Origin: Planctomycetota bacterium
GTDB taxonomy: Bacteria; Planctomycetota; UBA1135; GCA-002748355
Assembly: GCA_002685965.1 (NCBI GenBank)
Contig: NYZE01000124.1
Coordinates: 1 to 34,164 of the forward strand
Direction: 5' to 3'
Length of the DNA: 34,164 nt
Position numbers and translations under genes: made by a program. Of the stretch, positions 1-8,736 are shown piece by piece. The notes under the pieces were generated by a model. That model searched no databases, was not told where the DNA came from, and saw only the letters and a program-made list of their open reading frames with translations. Position 1 is the first letter of the stretch, and every line of letters begins with the position of its first letter.

Positions 1-1483
1 CGGCAGCAACGAGGTCACTCTCCGTGGCACTTGGGCGCCCCTGCAGGATGTTCTCACGAATCGTCGCGTTGAACAGGAAGGGGTGCTGGTCGACGATCGC
101 GAGTCGCGGCAGGTAGGAATCGAGGGCAACCGTTCGCAGGTCACGGCCATCGATCAGGATGGTGCCCTCGTCCGGGTCGTAGAAGCGCATCAACAGGTCG
201 AGCACCGTCGACTTGCCCGCCCCGCTCGAGCCGACGAAAGCGATCTTCTCCCCGGGCCGCACGCGGAATGACAGACCCGACAGCACCGGATCGCTGTCGT
301 AGGCAAAGCTCACGCTGCGGAACTCGATGTCACCGCGCGGGTTCTCGAGGGGTTCGGCAGCGCCGCTGTCGTGAATCTCGGGCTGCGTGTCCAGGTAGAC
401 CTGAATGCGGTCCATCGCGCCCTGCGACTCCTTGAGCAGATTGTAGGTTCGTGCCGTGCGCTTGATGTGCTGGTAGGTCGTGCCGACGGCGGCGACGGCC
501 ATGAAGAGGTTCCCCCTGTCGATGTCCTGCGCGCCGGTGGAGAACACGAACTGCAACGAGTAGATGATCCCAGCAAACCCGCCCATGTAGATCAGGTACA
601 AGAAACCCTGCGACTTGGCCTTCGACTTGACCATGCGCATCGTCCGGATCAGGAAGCGTTCGTTGATCTCGTGAAACTCGGCGATCTCGCGTTCCTCGAG
701 CTGGAAGGCCTTGACCGTCCGCACGCCCGAGAACATCTGTGACATGGCATCGGTCGCATCGCCTAGCGCTGCCAGGCTCTTGCTCGAGCTCTTGCGCACC
801 TTCCGGCCGAAACGCCCCATCGGCAGCATCAATACCGGCACCATGGCGAGTACGAACAGTCCCAGGCCCCAGTGCACCGAAGCCGCCAGAACCGCGTTCG
901 TCAGGATCATGAGCGGCTCGAGGAACGTGTTCTCGAACAATAGAGTGTAGGAGTGGCGGATTGTGTTGGTGTCGTTGGAGACGGTGGAGATCAGCTCGCC
1001 CGTGCGCTGCTTCGAGAAGAAGCGCACACTGAGTCTCATCATGTGGCCGCACAAATGGTTGCGCAGATCCACGACTGCCCGCGTCGCCGCCAGGTTGGCC
1101 AGAATACGGAAGGCCCACACTGTCACGGCGCCGAACACGGCCAGCACGGCGATCATGACAGCCGATCCGGCCACGACCGCACGCTGATACTCGACGCTAC
1201 TGGGAATCCCCCGCGGCACGAAGTGGTCGAGTCCCACGCTGTCGAGGAACGCGATCTTCACGGTGCGGAAGGCTGCAAACAACCGGTTCGAGGTCCCCGG
1301 CGTCGCGGAGATGTCGTTGCCGAACAGCTGGCCGATTTCGACCAACAACAAGAACGGTCCCTTGACCGCCAGCGCCTGCAGCAGGCCGACCACGATGATG
1401 GCCAGCACAAGGCGCTTCTGCCGACTCAGCTGGCTACCAAGCTGCCTGAGCAGCGGTGCGAGCGAGGACCCCCCTGAGGACAT
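1..1483 (-). CDS. MsbA/ABCB-type ABC exporter, permease fused to ATPase (3' end beyond window)
   Basis: About 494 codons are readable from ATG at 1483 to the left edge without a stop. The N-terminal two thirds is an exporter-type six-helix membrane domain; hydrophobic stretches near residues 25-45 and 120-145 are clear. The ABC ATPase domain follows, with Walker A GSSGAGKST near residue 415 and a Q-loop region reading VDQHPFLFNATIRENILQG near the edge. The signature motif, Walker B and H-loop would lie outside the window. Family members are homodimers that export lipids, lipid A, peptides or drugs across the inner membrane; the substrate cannot be read from sequence. The gene lies 66 bases downstream of the PpiC-like foldase on the same strand, with a hairpin repeat between. 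ATG 1483 is the first plausible start before the membrane domain. Confidence 0.9.
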   Translation of the reverse strand, partial: MSSGGSSLAPLLRQLGSQLSRQKRLVLAIIVVGLLQALAVKGPFLLLVEIGQLFGNDISATPGTSNRLFAAFRTVKIAFLDSVGLDHFVPRGIPSSVEYQRAVVAGSAVMIAVLAVFGAVTVWAFRILANLAATRAVVDLRNHLCGHMMRLSVRFFSKQRTGELISTVSNDTNTIRHSYTLLFENTFLEPLMILTNAVLAASVHWGLGLFVLAMVPVLMLPMGRFGRKVRKSSSKSLAALGDATDAMSQMFSGVRTVKAFQLEEREIAEFHEINERFLIRTMRMVKSKAKSQGFLYLIYMGGFAGIIYSLQFVFSTGAQDIDRGNLFMAVAAVGTTYQHIKRTARTYNLLKESQGAMDRIQVYLDTQPEIHDSGAAEPLENPRGDIEFRSVSFAYDSDPVLSGLSFRVRPGEKIAFVGSSGAGKSTVLDLLMRFYDPDEGTILIDGRDLRTVALDSYLPRLAIVDQHPFLFNATIRENILQGRPSATESDLVAA

Positions 1484-1506
1484 GGGCAGCAGGTTAGCAG
1501 CGGAGC

Positions 1507-1541
1507 AACTCAAGTGCCCCAAGGGCGCAAGAGTTGCCCTC
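1507..1541 (-). terminator. Hairpin after the foldase gene; copy A of an intergenic repeat
   Basis: On the minus strand, AGGGC and GCCCT can pair across a nine-base loop, about 9 bases after the stop codon of the foldase gene. There is no T tract, so this is an attenuator or Rho-assisted end rather than a classical intrinsic terminator. The 35-base block resembles the block after rho (12965-13000) and, inverted and longer, the block after the response regulator (21334-21375). Confidence 0.45.
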
Positions 1542-1549
1542 CCCCTTCC

Positions 1550-3169
1550 CTATTCGACGCGGGTGCGCCCAGCGACTTCGTTAGCCCAGCTCAGGAAGCG
1601 GTGGCTCAAGAAGTCCTGCCTGACCAGGTCACGCTGGTTCTTCTCCCCGAGCGTCACCGTGCCGGTCGGTGCCAACCTCTGCGTGATCTTGCAGATGTAG
1701 TAGCCGTCCTGCCCACGCAGCGGGCCGGCGACGGCGCCTATGGCGACGTCGTAGAACAGGATCTCGGCGACCGAGTAACCCTGGATGAAGTCGGTGTACT
1801 CGTTCTCCTTCAGCTCTTGCCGGATCTCGTTGAGCGACTTGCCGGAGAGCTTGCCCTGATCCTTGAAGTGCTCGGGCCAGATCGCGTGCTTGGACATCGC
1901 GTCCTCGAAGGTCATGGCCCCGGACTCGATCTTGCGCATGACCTGCTCAGCCTCACCCCTGGCCGCGGCGAAGCCGTCCTTGCGCCAGGTACCGGCTGCA
2001 TCATCGAAGGCTGGCATGCGGATGGCCTCGAGCGAGGTGCGGCCGTCGGACAGGAAGGCGCGCGCCTTCACGAGGTGCGCGCCGAGCGTATCGTCGTTGA
2101 TCTCCTTGGCAATCATGTGCTCGAACGAACGCTCGAGCCGCCAACGTGCCTTGTAGACCTCGAAGCTCGGGTAGCCCTTGAAGGACATCGCGAGCACCTT
2201 GACCGTGAAGGGAGTGTCGTCGTAGGGCTTGCGGTAGTCCTCGAACTCCTTGCGGAACTGCTCGTCGCTGAGCCACATACCGGCCTTCTTGAGCTCCTGG
2301 CGGAGCGACGTCTGCAGCACGATATCGACGAGCGCACGCACGCGATCCTCAGGCTTGATCTTGAGCGCCAGGGTGCGCATCGCGTGCTCGGTCTTCCAGA
2401 CACGCCCGTTGACGGACAGGATGACGTCTGGCGGCACGCCGTCGGAGGCGTAACGAACGTCGGCCCATTCCTGCATCTTCTTGATGACCCAGGTACGACA
2501 GATGTGCAGCCACAGGGGTGGGACATCCTGACCTTCCTTGACGGCTTCAGCGAACTTGTTGAAGAACGCCGTACCCTGCGCACCACCGGAAGCGACAATC
2601 GCTTCGCGCGTGATCTGCGGCCACTTCGACGGGATGCCGCGAAAGAACACCTTGTCGAACAGGATCGTCGATCGCTGGATCGTGACGTACTCTTCCGGCG
2701 TAGTGTTGGTCTTGGCAAGCTGGGCGTAGAAGTTGCCGCCCGGATTCTTCGTCTTCCAGTCCTTGATCGTCTTCTCGATGTGCTTCTGCACATCGTCTTC
2801 GATGACATCGAACATCTTCTTCGGTGCGCCGGCCTTGATCTGCTCGGCCATCTGGTCTTCAACGATCAGCTCGATCAGCTTCTGCTGTAGCGTGCGCTGA
2901 CCGACCATGTAGACGGTCTGGCGATCGACTTCGAGTTGGTCGAGCTTGACGCCGTTCACCAGGAACGGCTTGACGACCTTGCCCTCGAGGCGCTGCGCCC
3001 GCTCGACCGCTTGGCGGATGCCGAGGACGCTACCGCCCTGGACCTTGTCCTGCCCCTTTGCGGCAGCAGGTGCGCCGGTGGCAGCGCGGGAGGTGCTGCC
3101 TTGTGCCTGAGTGGAAGCCAGCGCTGTCACGCCGACGAGAACGAAACAAGACGAAGTCGGAAGTCTCAT
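1550..3169 (-). CDS. Secreted PpiC/SurA-like peptidyl-prolyl isomerase or foldase
   Basis: 539 aa with an N-terminal signal peptide (hydrophobic core about residues 8-20, cleavage likely near AQG). Residues about 75-460 are helical and charged, as in the chaperone arms of SurA/PrsA proteins. The C-terminal part resembles a parvulin domain: an ESGAMTFEDAMSKHA segment, a Gly/Lys-rich turn, then AVAGPLRGQDGYYICKITQ, which matches the end of PpiC domains where Gly-Pro and Gly-Tyr residues are typical. Family role: folding of exported proteins in the periplasm. The parvulin core is divergent, so it may act only as a chaperone. Start ATG 3169 is set by the signal peptide. It lies 175 bases downstream of the YejE-like permease and may be cotranscribed or have its own promoter. 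Confidence 0.75.
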   Translation of the reverse strand: MRLPTSSCFVLVGVTALASTQAQGSTSRAATGAPAAAKGQDKVQGGSVLGIRQAVERAQRLEGKVVKPFLVNGVKLDQLEVDRQTVYMVGQRTLQQKLIELIVEDQMAEQIKAGAPKKMFDVIEDDVQKHIEKTIKDWKTKNPGGNFYAQLAKTNTTPEEYVTIQRSTILFDKVFFRGIPSKWPQITREAIVASGGAQGTAFFNKFAEAVKEGQDVPPLWLHICRTWVIKKMQEWADVRYASDGVPPDVILSVNGRVWKTEHAMRTLALKIKPEDRVRALVDIVLQTSLRQELKKAGMWLSDEQFRKEFEDYRKPYDDTPFTVKVLAMSFKGYPSFEVYKARWRLERSFEHMIAKEINDDTLGAHLVKARAFLSDGRTSLEAIRMPAFDDAAGTWRKDGFAAARGEAEQVMRKIESGAMTFEDAMSKHAIWPEHFKDQGKLSGKSLNEIRQELKENEYTDFIQGYSVAEILFYDVAIGAVAGPLRGQDGYYICKITQRLAPTGTVTLGEKNQRDLVRQDFLSHRFLSWANEVAGRTRVE

Positions 3170-3344
3170 GGAATCACCCGGATGGCCTCAAAAGGGCCCA
3201 TCTGAGGGGAAGGTAGGAGGGTAGTTCGGTGGTCCGGCCGCAAAGAACGGCCGAGAAGGTAACCCATGCGCCGGACGGACTGAAGCTGCCGACAGCCTGG
3301 ACAGCGCCACAACGCAAGAAAACGGTCAATACTCCGGGGACGTC
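3170..3344. other. Spacer between YejE-like gene and foldase gene, two small hairpins
   Basis: No gene is supported in these 175 bases. CCTCA at 3186-3190 pairs with TGAGG at 3203-3207 around a GGGCCC palindrome. CGGCCG at 3235-3240 pairs with CGGCCG at 3248-3253 across a seven-base loop. The second hairpin could end the upstream operon transcript. The first lies just upstream of the foldase start. I see no convincing promoter boxes. Confidence 0.4.
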
Positions 3345-4481
3345 TCACTCCCTCAGGCGCGGGTCCATGGCGTCACGGAGCCCCTCGCCCATGAGATTGA
3401 AGGCTGTCACCGTCCCAAAAGTCGCCAGCCCAGGGAACAGGATCAGGTGGTACATACCCTCGGTGACATATTCGCGGCCCTGTTTGGCGAGTTCACCCCA
3501 GCTCGCCATGGGCGGCGCGATGCCGAATCCGAGGAACGACAAGCTGCTTTCGATCAGGATGGCCCCGGCGACGCCGAACGTCGCATTGACGAGGACCGGG
3601 GACACGCAGTTTGGAACCAAGTGCCGGAAGATGATGCGGTTCGACGGCAGACCGAGGCTCTGTGCGGCAATCACGTAGTCTGCGGCCCTCGCCTTGAGGA
3701 ACTCGCCACGAATGAGACGTGCGGGGCCAGTCCACCGAATCAAGCCGAGCAGAATGATGATCGGGTAGATGCTCGGCGAGATGATCGAGATGACAGCGAG
3801 GATGAGAAACAACGTGGGGAAGCAGATCACGACCTCGATCACGCGCGAGATCAGCATGTCGACCCAACCACCGAAGTAGCCGGCAAGCGCGCCGATGATG
3901 ATGCCGAGGATCACGTAGATGCTGACGGACAACACTCCCACCGACATCGCCACGATCGTCCCATAGATCATCCTCGTCAGGACGTCTCGGCCGAGATCAT
4001 CGGTGCCGAGCAGGTGGCCCCGCCCCTCGAGGGTGTCCGAACCCGGCGTTCGCTTGCGCAGGGTTGGTTGGTTCTCCTTGAATCCGTATGGAACCAGCGG
4101 CATCAGCGCCCAGCCCTTGTCCGAGCTGCGCCAGAATTCAGTGTCACTGCCAAGCTCGTCGGCAAGCGCCTGCTTCCACGTCTTGTCCTCGAGCGGCCAG
4201 ACCGGCGCCAACAAAGAGATGTTGCGGCGCAGCCAGGACGAGACAACGGCCGGAATCGGATAGGCATCGCTGTCGAGGTAGGTCGTGAACGCCGGAAAGT
4301 AGAGTTGGCCCTTGTAGCTCGCCGCGACCGGCTTGTCGTTGGCGACGAGCGGCGCCAGCGTCGCGACACCGAACATGAACACGACCACGACGAGCCCGCC
4401 GACAGCGAGCTTCTTCTGGAAGAACTGACGCCGGACGATCGCCCAGTAGCCCTGCCCCCGTTGCTTGTCGGCCTTGCCCAT
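3345..4481 (-). CDS. Peptide ABC transporter permease, YejE-like (OppC/DppC superfamily)
   Basis: 378 aa if started at ATG 4481; a TTG one codon upstream is the alternative. One N-terminal membrane helix (about residues 23-45) is followed by a long exported stretch and then the five-helix importer permease domain. The coupling-loop EAA segment reads AAQSLGLPSNRIIFRHLVPN. The stretch after helix 1 begins with ANDKP and continues KGQLYFPAFTTYLDSD, which closely resembles the same place in E. coli YejE (ANDKP, then a YFP motif). It is longer here, with about 125 residues before the GTDDLGRDVLTRMIYG motif. Role: one of two membrane subunits importing peptides or peptide-like compounds. Its start overlaps the YejB-like stop by one base (TGATG), indicating translational coupling. 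Confidence 0.88.
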   Translation of the reverse strand: MGKADKQRGQGYWAIVRRQFFQKKLAVGGLVVVVFMFGVATLAPLVANDKPVAASYKGQLYFPAFTTYLDSDAYPIPAVVSSWLRRNISLLAPVWPLEDKTWKQALADELGSDTEFWRSSDKGWALMPLVPYGFKENQPTLRKRTPGSDTLEGRGHLLGTDDLGRDVLTRMIYGTIVAMSVGVLSVSIYVILGIIIGALAGYFGGWVDMLISRVIEVVICFPTLFLILAVISIISPSIYPIIILLGLIRWTGPARLIRGEFLKARAADYVIAAQSLGLPSNRIIFRHLVPNCVSPVLVNATFGVAGAILIESSLSFLGFGIAPPMASWGELAKQGREYVTEGMYHLILFPGLATFGTVTAFNLMGEGLRDAMDPRLRE

Positions 4482-5500
4482 CAATCCAGCGAGATCCGTG
4501 GGTCGACCATGCAGTACAGGAGGTCCGATCCCAGGATCCCGACCAGTGTCAACACGGCAGCGACAGTCAAGTTGGCCATGACGACCAGGTAGTCACGGTT
4601 GAGGATCGCCTCAAAGCCCAGGAGTCCCATGCCCCTGATGCTGAAGATCAGCTCGATGATGATCGAACCACCAAGCATCGCTGGCAGCAGGAACGCCACG
4701 AGCGTGATGATCGGGATCAGCGCGTTGCGCAGCGCGTGCCGGTAGATGACGGTCCGATCGTCCAGTCCCTTGGCGCGCGCCGTGCGGATGTAGTCCTGGC
4801 GCACGACGTCGAGCATGCCAGTGCGCATCTGGCGCGAGAGATAGGCGAAGCTGCCGTAGACGAGACAGATCACCGGCAAGATCATGCGTTTGCCGCTGTC
4901 CCACAGGTACTCGAACAGCGTGAACCGCTCGCTGCCGATCGCGTGGAGCCCGTCGACGTCGAACCAGTCGAAGAGGTTCACGCTCGCAAAGCAGACGATC
5001 AGCATCGTCGCAACCCACCAGTTCGGCATCGAGTAGAGCACGAACAGGACCGTCGACGAGGTGCTGTCGGCCAAGGTGTTCTGGTGTGTCGCGCTGAAGA
5101 TGCCGAGCGGCAGCGAGATCAGGTAGATGATCAACAGGCTGATCGTGTTCAGGAGCAACGTCACGGGCACGCGTTCGAGTAGCAGCTCGGTCACCGGCAT
5201 GTGGTACATCGCCGACTTGCCGAGATCGAACGAGGCGAACTTGCCCACCCAGTTCCACCATGCCGTCCACGGCGGCAGTTTGTCGCCGTTCGCGTCGAAG
5301 AAGCCCATCTCCATCTTCGCGAGGATCATGCCCTTCGAGGCCTGGATGTTCGTGCTACCACCTGGCCCCGTGCCCGGGCCCATTTCGTTGAGCTGGCCCG
5401 GTTCACCCGGCGTGAGCAACATGATCGACACGATGATGAACGTGATCATGAACATGGTCACGACCATCAACAGCAGCCGCCGCAAGATGTAAGTCAGCAC
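4481..5500 (-). CDS. Peptide ABC transporter permease, YejB-like (OppB/DppB superfamily)
   Basis: 339 aa, GTG start at 5500. It has the OppB layout: an N-terminal helix starting LTYILRRLLLMVV, a periplasmic loop, then five more helices. The EAA coupling loop reads TARAKGLDDRTVIYRHALRN. The end, with GLLGFEAILNRDY and VDPRI, matches YejB more closely than classical OppB. The loop after helix 1 is shorter than in E. coli YejB and rich in Gly and Pro. It pairs with the YejE-like permease to form the membrane channel of a peptide importer. It starts 15 bases after the solute-binding protein gene and overlaps the next permease by one base. Confidence 0.88.
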   Translation of the reverse strand: MLTYILRRLLLMVVTMFMITFIIVSIMLLTPGEPGQLNEMGPGTGPGGSTNIQASKGMILAKMEMGFFDANGDKLPPWTAWWNWVGKFASFDLGKSAMYHMPVTELLLERVPVTLLLNTISLLIIYLISLPLGIFSATHQNTLADSTSSTVLFVLYSMPNWWVATMLIVCFASVNLFDWFDVDGLHAIGSERFTLFEYLWDSGKRMILPVICLVYGSFAYLSRQMRTGMLDVVRQDYIRTARAKGLDDRTVIYRHALRNALIPIITLVAFLLPAMLGGSIIIELIFSIRGMGLLGFEAILNRDYLVVMANLTVAAVLTLVGILGSDLLYCMVDPRISLD

Positions 5501-5515
5501 GACCGGGAGCGCTCG

Positions 5516-7477
5516 CTACTGCCGCAGCCGAGTTCCGTTCGCGTCGTAGAGCCGCTCGTTCTCCGGTATGTACCAATCCCGCGGATTGGCCCCACCCTTC
5601 TTGATCGAGACGCGTTTGTACCGCTTGTGGAGGATGATGATGACCTCACCGTGCAGCAGGTACTGCTGCGGTGCATGCTCCCACCGGATGCGGTTGAACT
5701 TGTGCCAGATCTTGCGCCGCTCGACCGGATCGAAAACCGTGCGCACGTCCTCGAGCATCTTGTCGACCTCGGGCAAATGCCATCCCGAGTGGTTGACTTG
5801 CAACGGACCCGTCTGGGTCGAGAGGAACGACTCGTAGCACTCAATCCACGGATCCGAGTGCGACTCGTAGAGACACGCGGCGTCGAAATCGTTCTTTCGG
5901 TAGTTGCCAATGAAGGTCTTCCACTCGAGAGGCCGCACGTCGAGGCGGATGCCGACCTTCTCCATGTGCCCCTGCCACAGCTGGCCGAAGCGGGTGTATT
6001 CCGAACGTCCGGACGGCACCATCATCTCGAAGCGGAAGTCGAGCCCGTCCTTTTCGAGGATGCCGTCTCGGTTCTTGTCGGCCCAACCCGCTTCGGCGAG
6101 CAGCTGTCTCGCCTTGGGGATGTCGAGCAGCCGTGGCTCGATATCGAACGAGTAGTCCTCGTACCACTTCTTGAAGGGGCAGGTCGCATAGTCGCCGACG
6201 CCGTGATCGAAGATCTCCAGCATGGTCTTGCGGTCGATGAGGTGCCCCAGAGCTTGTCGTACGCGCTTGTCCTGGAACTGCGGTCGACGACAGTTCCACA
6301 CGACCAGGTTGTGACCGATGCCGACGTGGTCGTATCGGTACATGTTGAAGTTGTTGGTGATGGTCTTGTCGTCCTTGAACGAGCCGAACCACTTGTCCGG
6401 ATCGACGACCGAGATGTCGAGCTGTGCCTTCCGGCACGCCTCCCACAAAACGACGTCGTCGTTGATGAAACGCCAACGCACGATGCCGAGGTTCCATTTG
6501 TCCGGATGCACCTTCATCCACCAGGACCGCGGGTTGCGGTAGAGCGACAGCATCTGCCCTTTGACCCAGGACTTCTTGGGGTCGTATGTGTACGGCCCCG
6601 TGCCAACCGATGGCTCGCGAATCTCGTTGTAGAGTTCACCAAAGCGCTTGCCGAATGGCTCGGTCGCGTACGAACCTTCGGGGTACTTGGCTCGATCCTT
6701 GGCCGCGATCGTCTCGACCTTCTCGCGGACCCACTTGGCGCTGAAGATCCGCAGCGGGCTGTAGGCACACGCGTAAAGACCGCGCCAGTACTTTTTCTTG
6801 TAGTGGAAGACGACCTTGTGCGTGCCAACTGCTTCGACCTTGCCGACCTCCTTGAAGGACTCCCTCCAGAAGTCCGACTTGACGGTCTCGTCGCGGATCA
6901 GGTTGACCGTGTAGACCACGTCCTCGGAGGTGAACGGCGAGCCGTCCGAGAACACAACGCCTTGGCGCAGCCAGAACGTGTAGCGCAGCTTGTCCTCGGA
7001 GATCTCCCACTTGGTCGCAAGCCACGGCTCGAGCGACAGGTCATCCGGGCTGATCCCGACCAGAGCATCGTGGATGTAGTTGCACATGGTCCTGACGCGG
7101 CCCTCGCTCGTGATCCACCGGTTCATCGTGCTCACCTCGGAGCCCCGCGCGACATAGGTACCGCCGACGGGGTAGCGCTTTTGGGAAACGTGCGGTGGCA
7201 ACGAATCGGCTTGGTCGTTGCCAGAGCCGTTGCCCAACTGGACCTTTGCACCCGAGAACGAGCGCGCGATCGTCCGGCGCAGATCGCCCAGTTCGCCGCG
7301 TAGCATCTCCGAGTTCGAACCCGCGCCGATCTTCAGGTCGGCTACCACATCGGTCAGCTTCTTGGTCTCGGCGTGGAAGCGGTCCAAGGACCACAGCACG
7401 CCGATCAAGGCCACGAAGATCAGGGCCAGAAACACGACGCCGATGGCGCCGGTACGCGAGGGACCGGTCAGACTCAT
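5516..7477 (-). CDS. Membrane-anchored extracellular solute-binding protein, family 5 (YejA/OppA-like)
   Basis: 653 aa. Residues 11-29 form an uncleaved membrane anchor (GAIGVVFLALIFVALIGVLW) with no lipobox Cys. A polar helical linker (about 30-100) follows, then the SBP_bac_5 fold from about residue 105. Typical features include FWLRQGVVFSDGSPFTSEDV, the GPYTYD turn, and CRRPQFQDKRVRQAL, which fits the N-RPQF-D-RVRQAL region of YejA-like proteins. Role: captures peptides outside the inner membrane and delivers them to the two permeases encoded just downstream. Family members are normally lipoproteins or free periplasmic proteins, so the helix-plus-linker anchor is a variation. It lies 61 bases after the DUF4340 gene, so it may be part of one long transcript. 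Confidence 0.88.
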   Translation of the reverse strand: MSLTGPSRTGAIGVVFLALIFVALIGVLWSLDRFHAETKKLTDVVADLKIGAGSNSEMLRGELGDLRRTIARSFSGAKVQLGNGSGNDQADSLPPHVSQKRYPVGGTYVARGSEVSTMNRWITSEGRVRTMCNYIHDALVGISPDDLSLEPWLATKWEISEDKLRYTFWLRQGVVFSDGSPFTSEDVVYTVNLIRDETVKSDFWRESFKEVGKVEAVGTHKVVFHYKKKYWRGLYACAYSPLRIFSAKWVREKVETIAAKDRAKYPEGSYATEPFGKRFGELYNEIREPSVGTGPYTYDPKKSWVKGQMLSLYRNPRSWWMKVHPDKWNLGIVRWRFINDDVVLWEACRKAQLDISVVDPDKWFGSFKDDKTITNNFNMYRYDHVGIGHNLVVWNCRRPQFQDKRVRQALGHLIDRKTMLEIFDHGVGDYATCPFKKWYEDYSFDIEPRLLDIPKARQLLAEAGWADKNRDGILEKDGLDFRFEMMVPSGRSEYTRFGQLWQGHMEKVGIRLDVRPLEWKTFIGNYRKNDFDAACLYESHSDPWIECYESFLSTQTGPLQVNHSGWHLPEVDKMLEDVRTVFDPVERRKIWHKFNRIRWEHAPQQYLLHGEVIIILHKRYKRVSIKKGGANPRDWYIPENERLYDANGTRLRQ

Positions 7478-7538
7478 GCCTGCCGATTATGCCGCCTTCG
7501 TTGGCAAAACGTGTCAGACACCTGGCGCCAACGAGACG

Positions 7539-8732
7539 CTACTTCTTGACCGGCGCCTTCTTGCCGACGGGCGGCTTGTCGCCCGGCGCGGGCTTGGGCT
7601 TGTCGCCGACCTCCTTCGGAGTGTTGCCCTTGGCGGGGTCGCCCTTCTCGCCACTCTCCTTGGGGTCCTTCTTGGGATCCTCCTTGGGATCCTCCTTGGG
7701 ATCCTTCTTGGGATCGAAGAAGTCCTTCGGCTGCTTCTGGAAGGGCGTCACGTCCCAATCCGCGAGCGAAAACAGGAGCCGCGGGTTGCTCTGCAGGAAG
7801 GCGTAGTACTGCTGCTTGCCCTCGATCTGCTTGCCGATCGCCAGCAAGTGCACCTTGCCGTCCTTGGTCTTGACCTTGACCTGGACCTGCGGCGTCGCAA
7901 GGCCGTGCTTGGGGTGCTCCTGGCCGACCAGGAAGTCCTGCACGACGATGGAGCGCGCGCGCGACAAGAGGCTCTGAACCTCGTCCTTGCGCATCGCACC
8001 GACGTCCTCAGGACCCTTCGCGACCTGCCAGTCCTTCTTCTCTTCGCGCTTGAATGCGACCTCACCGTGCTCGTTCGACAGATGCAGCTCCACAACCTCG
8101 GCCTCGTCAATGTCTTGCACCGACTTCTCGACCCAGCGGTCTTCGGTCGCGTCGAGTGCGAAGTCGGCACTCGCGAGCACGATGATCTTCTCCTTCGGCC
8201 GGCGCACGTAGGTGCCCGACGTTGCGTCACTGCCAGCGTCGATGCCACCAGCTGATCGACCAATGATGAGCTGTGCCACTTCTTTCTTGTTGCCGTCGAT
8301 GAGCCGCAGGATCGTCGCGCTCTTGTCGTCCAGGCCATAGCCGGCCAGCGCGTTTTCGTCAGCGTTGTCGAGGATGATCGTCGACGCCGAGGCCTCGATC
8401 TTGCCGATCGGCTCGAGAATGCGCGACTCGATGTCGGTGCCCCGCGCCTTGACCTGACCGGCGAACGGACCCGAGACGATAGTCCACTCCTTCTCGCTAC
8501 GCTCGAACACGATCTGGTCCAGGGAGGGTTTGCCGTCCTTGCCGACCGAGGGCTTGCCCGAGTCATCGGACTTGGGCTTGCGGATCTCGATGACGGCGAT
8601 GTTGTCGGAAATGAGCCCGTCGAACAGCTTGGGACGCTCCTCGAGATAATCCACGCCACCGGCAAACACCTTGATGCTCGTCGGAATCAGCAGGATCACG
8701 AACACGCCGGCCAATAGCTGGTTGGTCTTCAT
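7539..8732 (-). CDS. DUF4340 domain protein, last gene of a Gld-type ABC-2 operon
   Basis: 397 aa. An N-terminal membrane segment or uncleaved signal (about residues 5-24, LLAGVFVILLIPTSIKVF) precedes two repeated beta-rich DUF4340 units (about 40-320), with the usual EIRK, W-V and LAIGK segments. The last 65 residues are a low-complexity Lys/Asp/Pro/Glu tail. The tail is built from DPK(K/E) repeats and encoded by short tandem DNA repeats at 7657-7714. DUF4340 proteins commonly sit next to GldG-like genes, but their molecular role is unknown. The ribosome site is unusually strong: GGAGGTGATC, fully complementary to the usual 16S tail, lies 5 to 14 bases before ATG and contains the stop codon of the preceding GldG-like gene. 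Confidence 0.85.
   Translation of the reverse strand: MKTNQLLAGVFVILLIPTSIKVFAGGVDYLEERPKLFDGLISDNIAVIEIRKPKSDDSGKPSVGKDGKPSLDQIVFERSEKEWTIVSGPFAGQVKARGTDIESRILEPIGKIEASASTIILDNADENALAGYGLDDKSATILRLIDGNKKEVAQLIIGRSAGGIDAGSDATSGTYVRRPKEKIIVLASADFALDATEDRWVEKSVQDIDEAEVVELHLSNEHGEVAFKREEKKDWQVAKGPEDVGAMRKDEVQSLLSRARSIVVQDFLVGQEHPKHGLATPQVQVKVKTKDGKVHLLAIGKQIEGKQQYYAFLQSNPRLLFSLADWDVTPFQKQPKDFFDPKKDPKEDPKEDPKKDPKESGEKGDPAKGNTPKEVGDKPKPAPGDKPPVGKKAPVKK
7657..7714 (-). repeat. Short tandem repeats encoding the Lys/Asp/Pro tail of the DUF4340 protein
   Basis: About four near-identical units of roughly 12-15 bases with the core CCTTGGGATC repeat head to tail, giving a DPKEDPKK-type protein tail. Variation is mostly in the third codon position and between Lys and Glu codons. 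Such repeats can change length by slippage. Confidence 0.7.
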
Positions 8733-8736
8733 TGGA

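Noticed and set aside
1514-2890. 458-codon plus-strand open frame
   Set aside because: Shadow of the PpiC-like foldase gene; no recognisable motif, and composition typical of antisense GC-rich frames.
5201-7303. 700-codon open frame on the plus strand
   Set aside because: It lies opposite the solute-binding protein and YejB-like genes, is full of Arg, Val, Asp, Glu and Leu from reversed GC-rich codons, and shows no domain. The minus-strand genes have clear family motifs.
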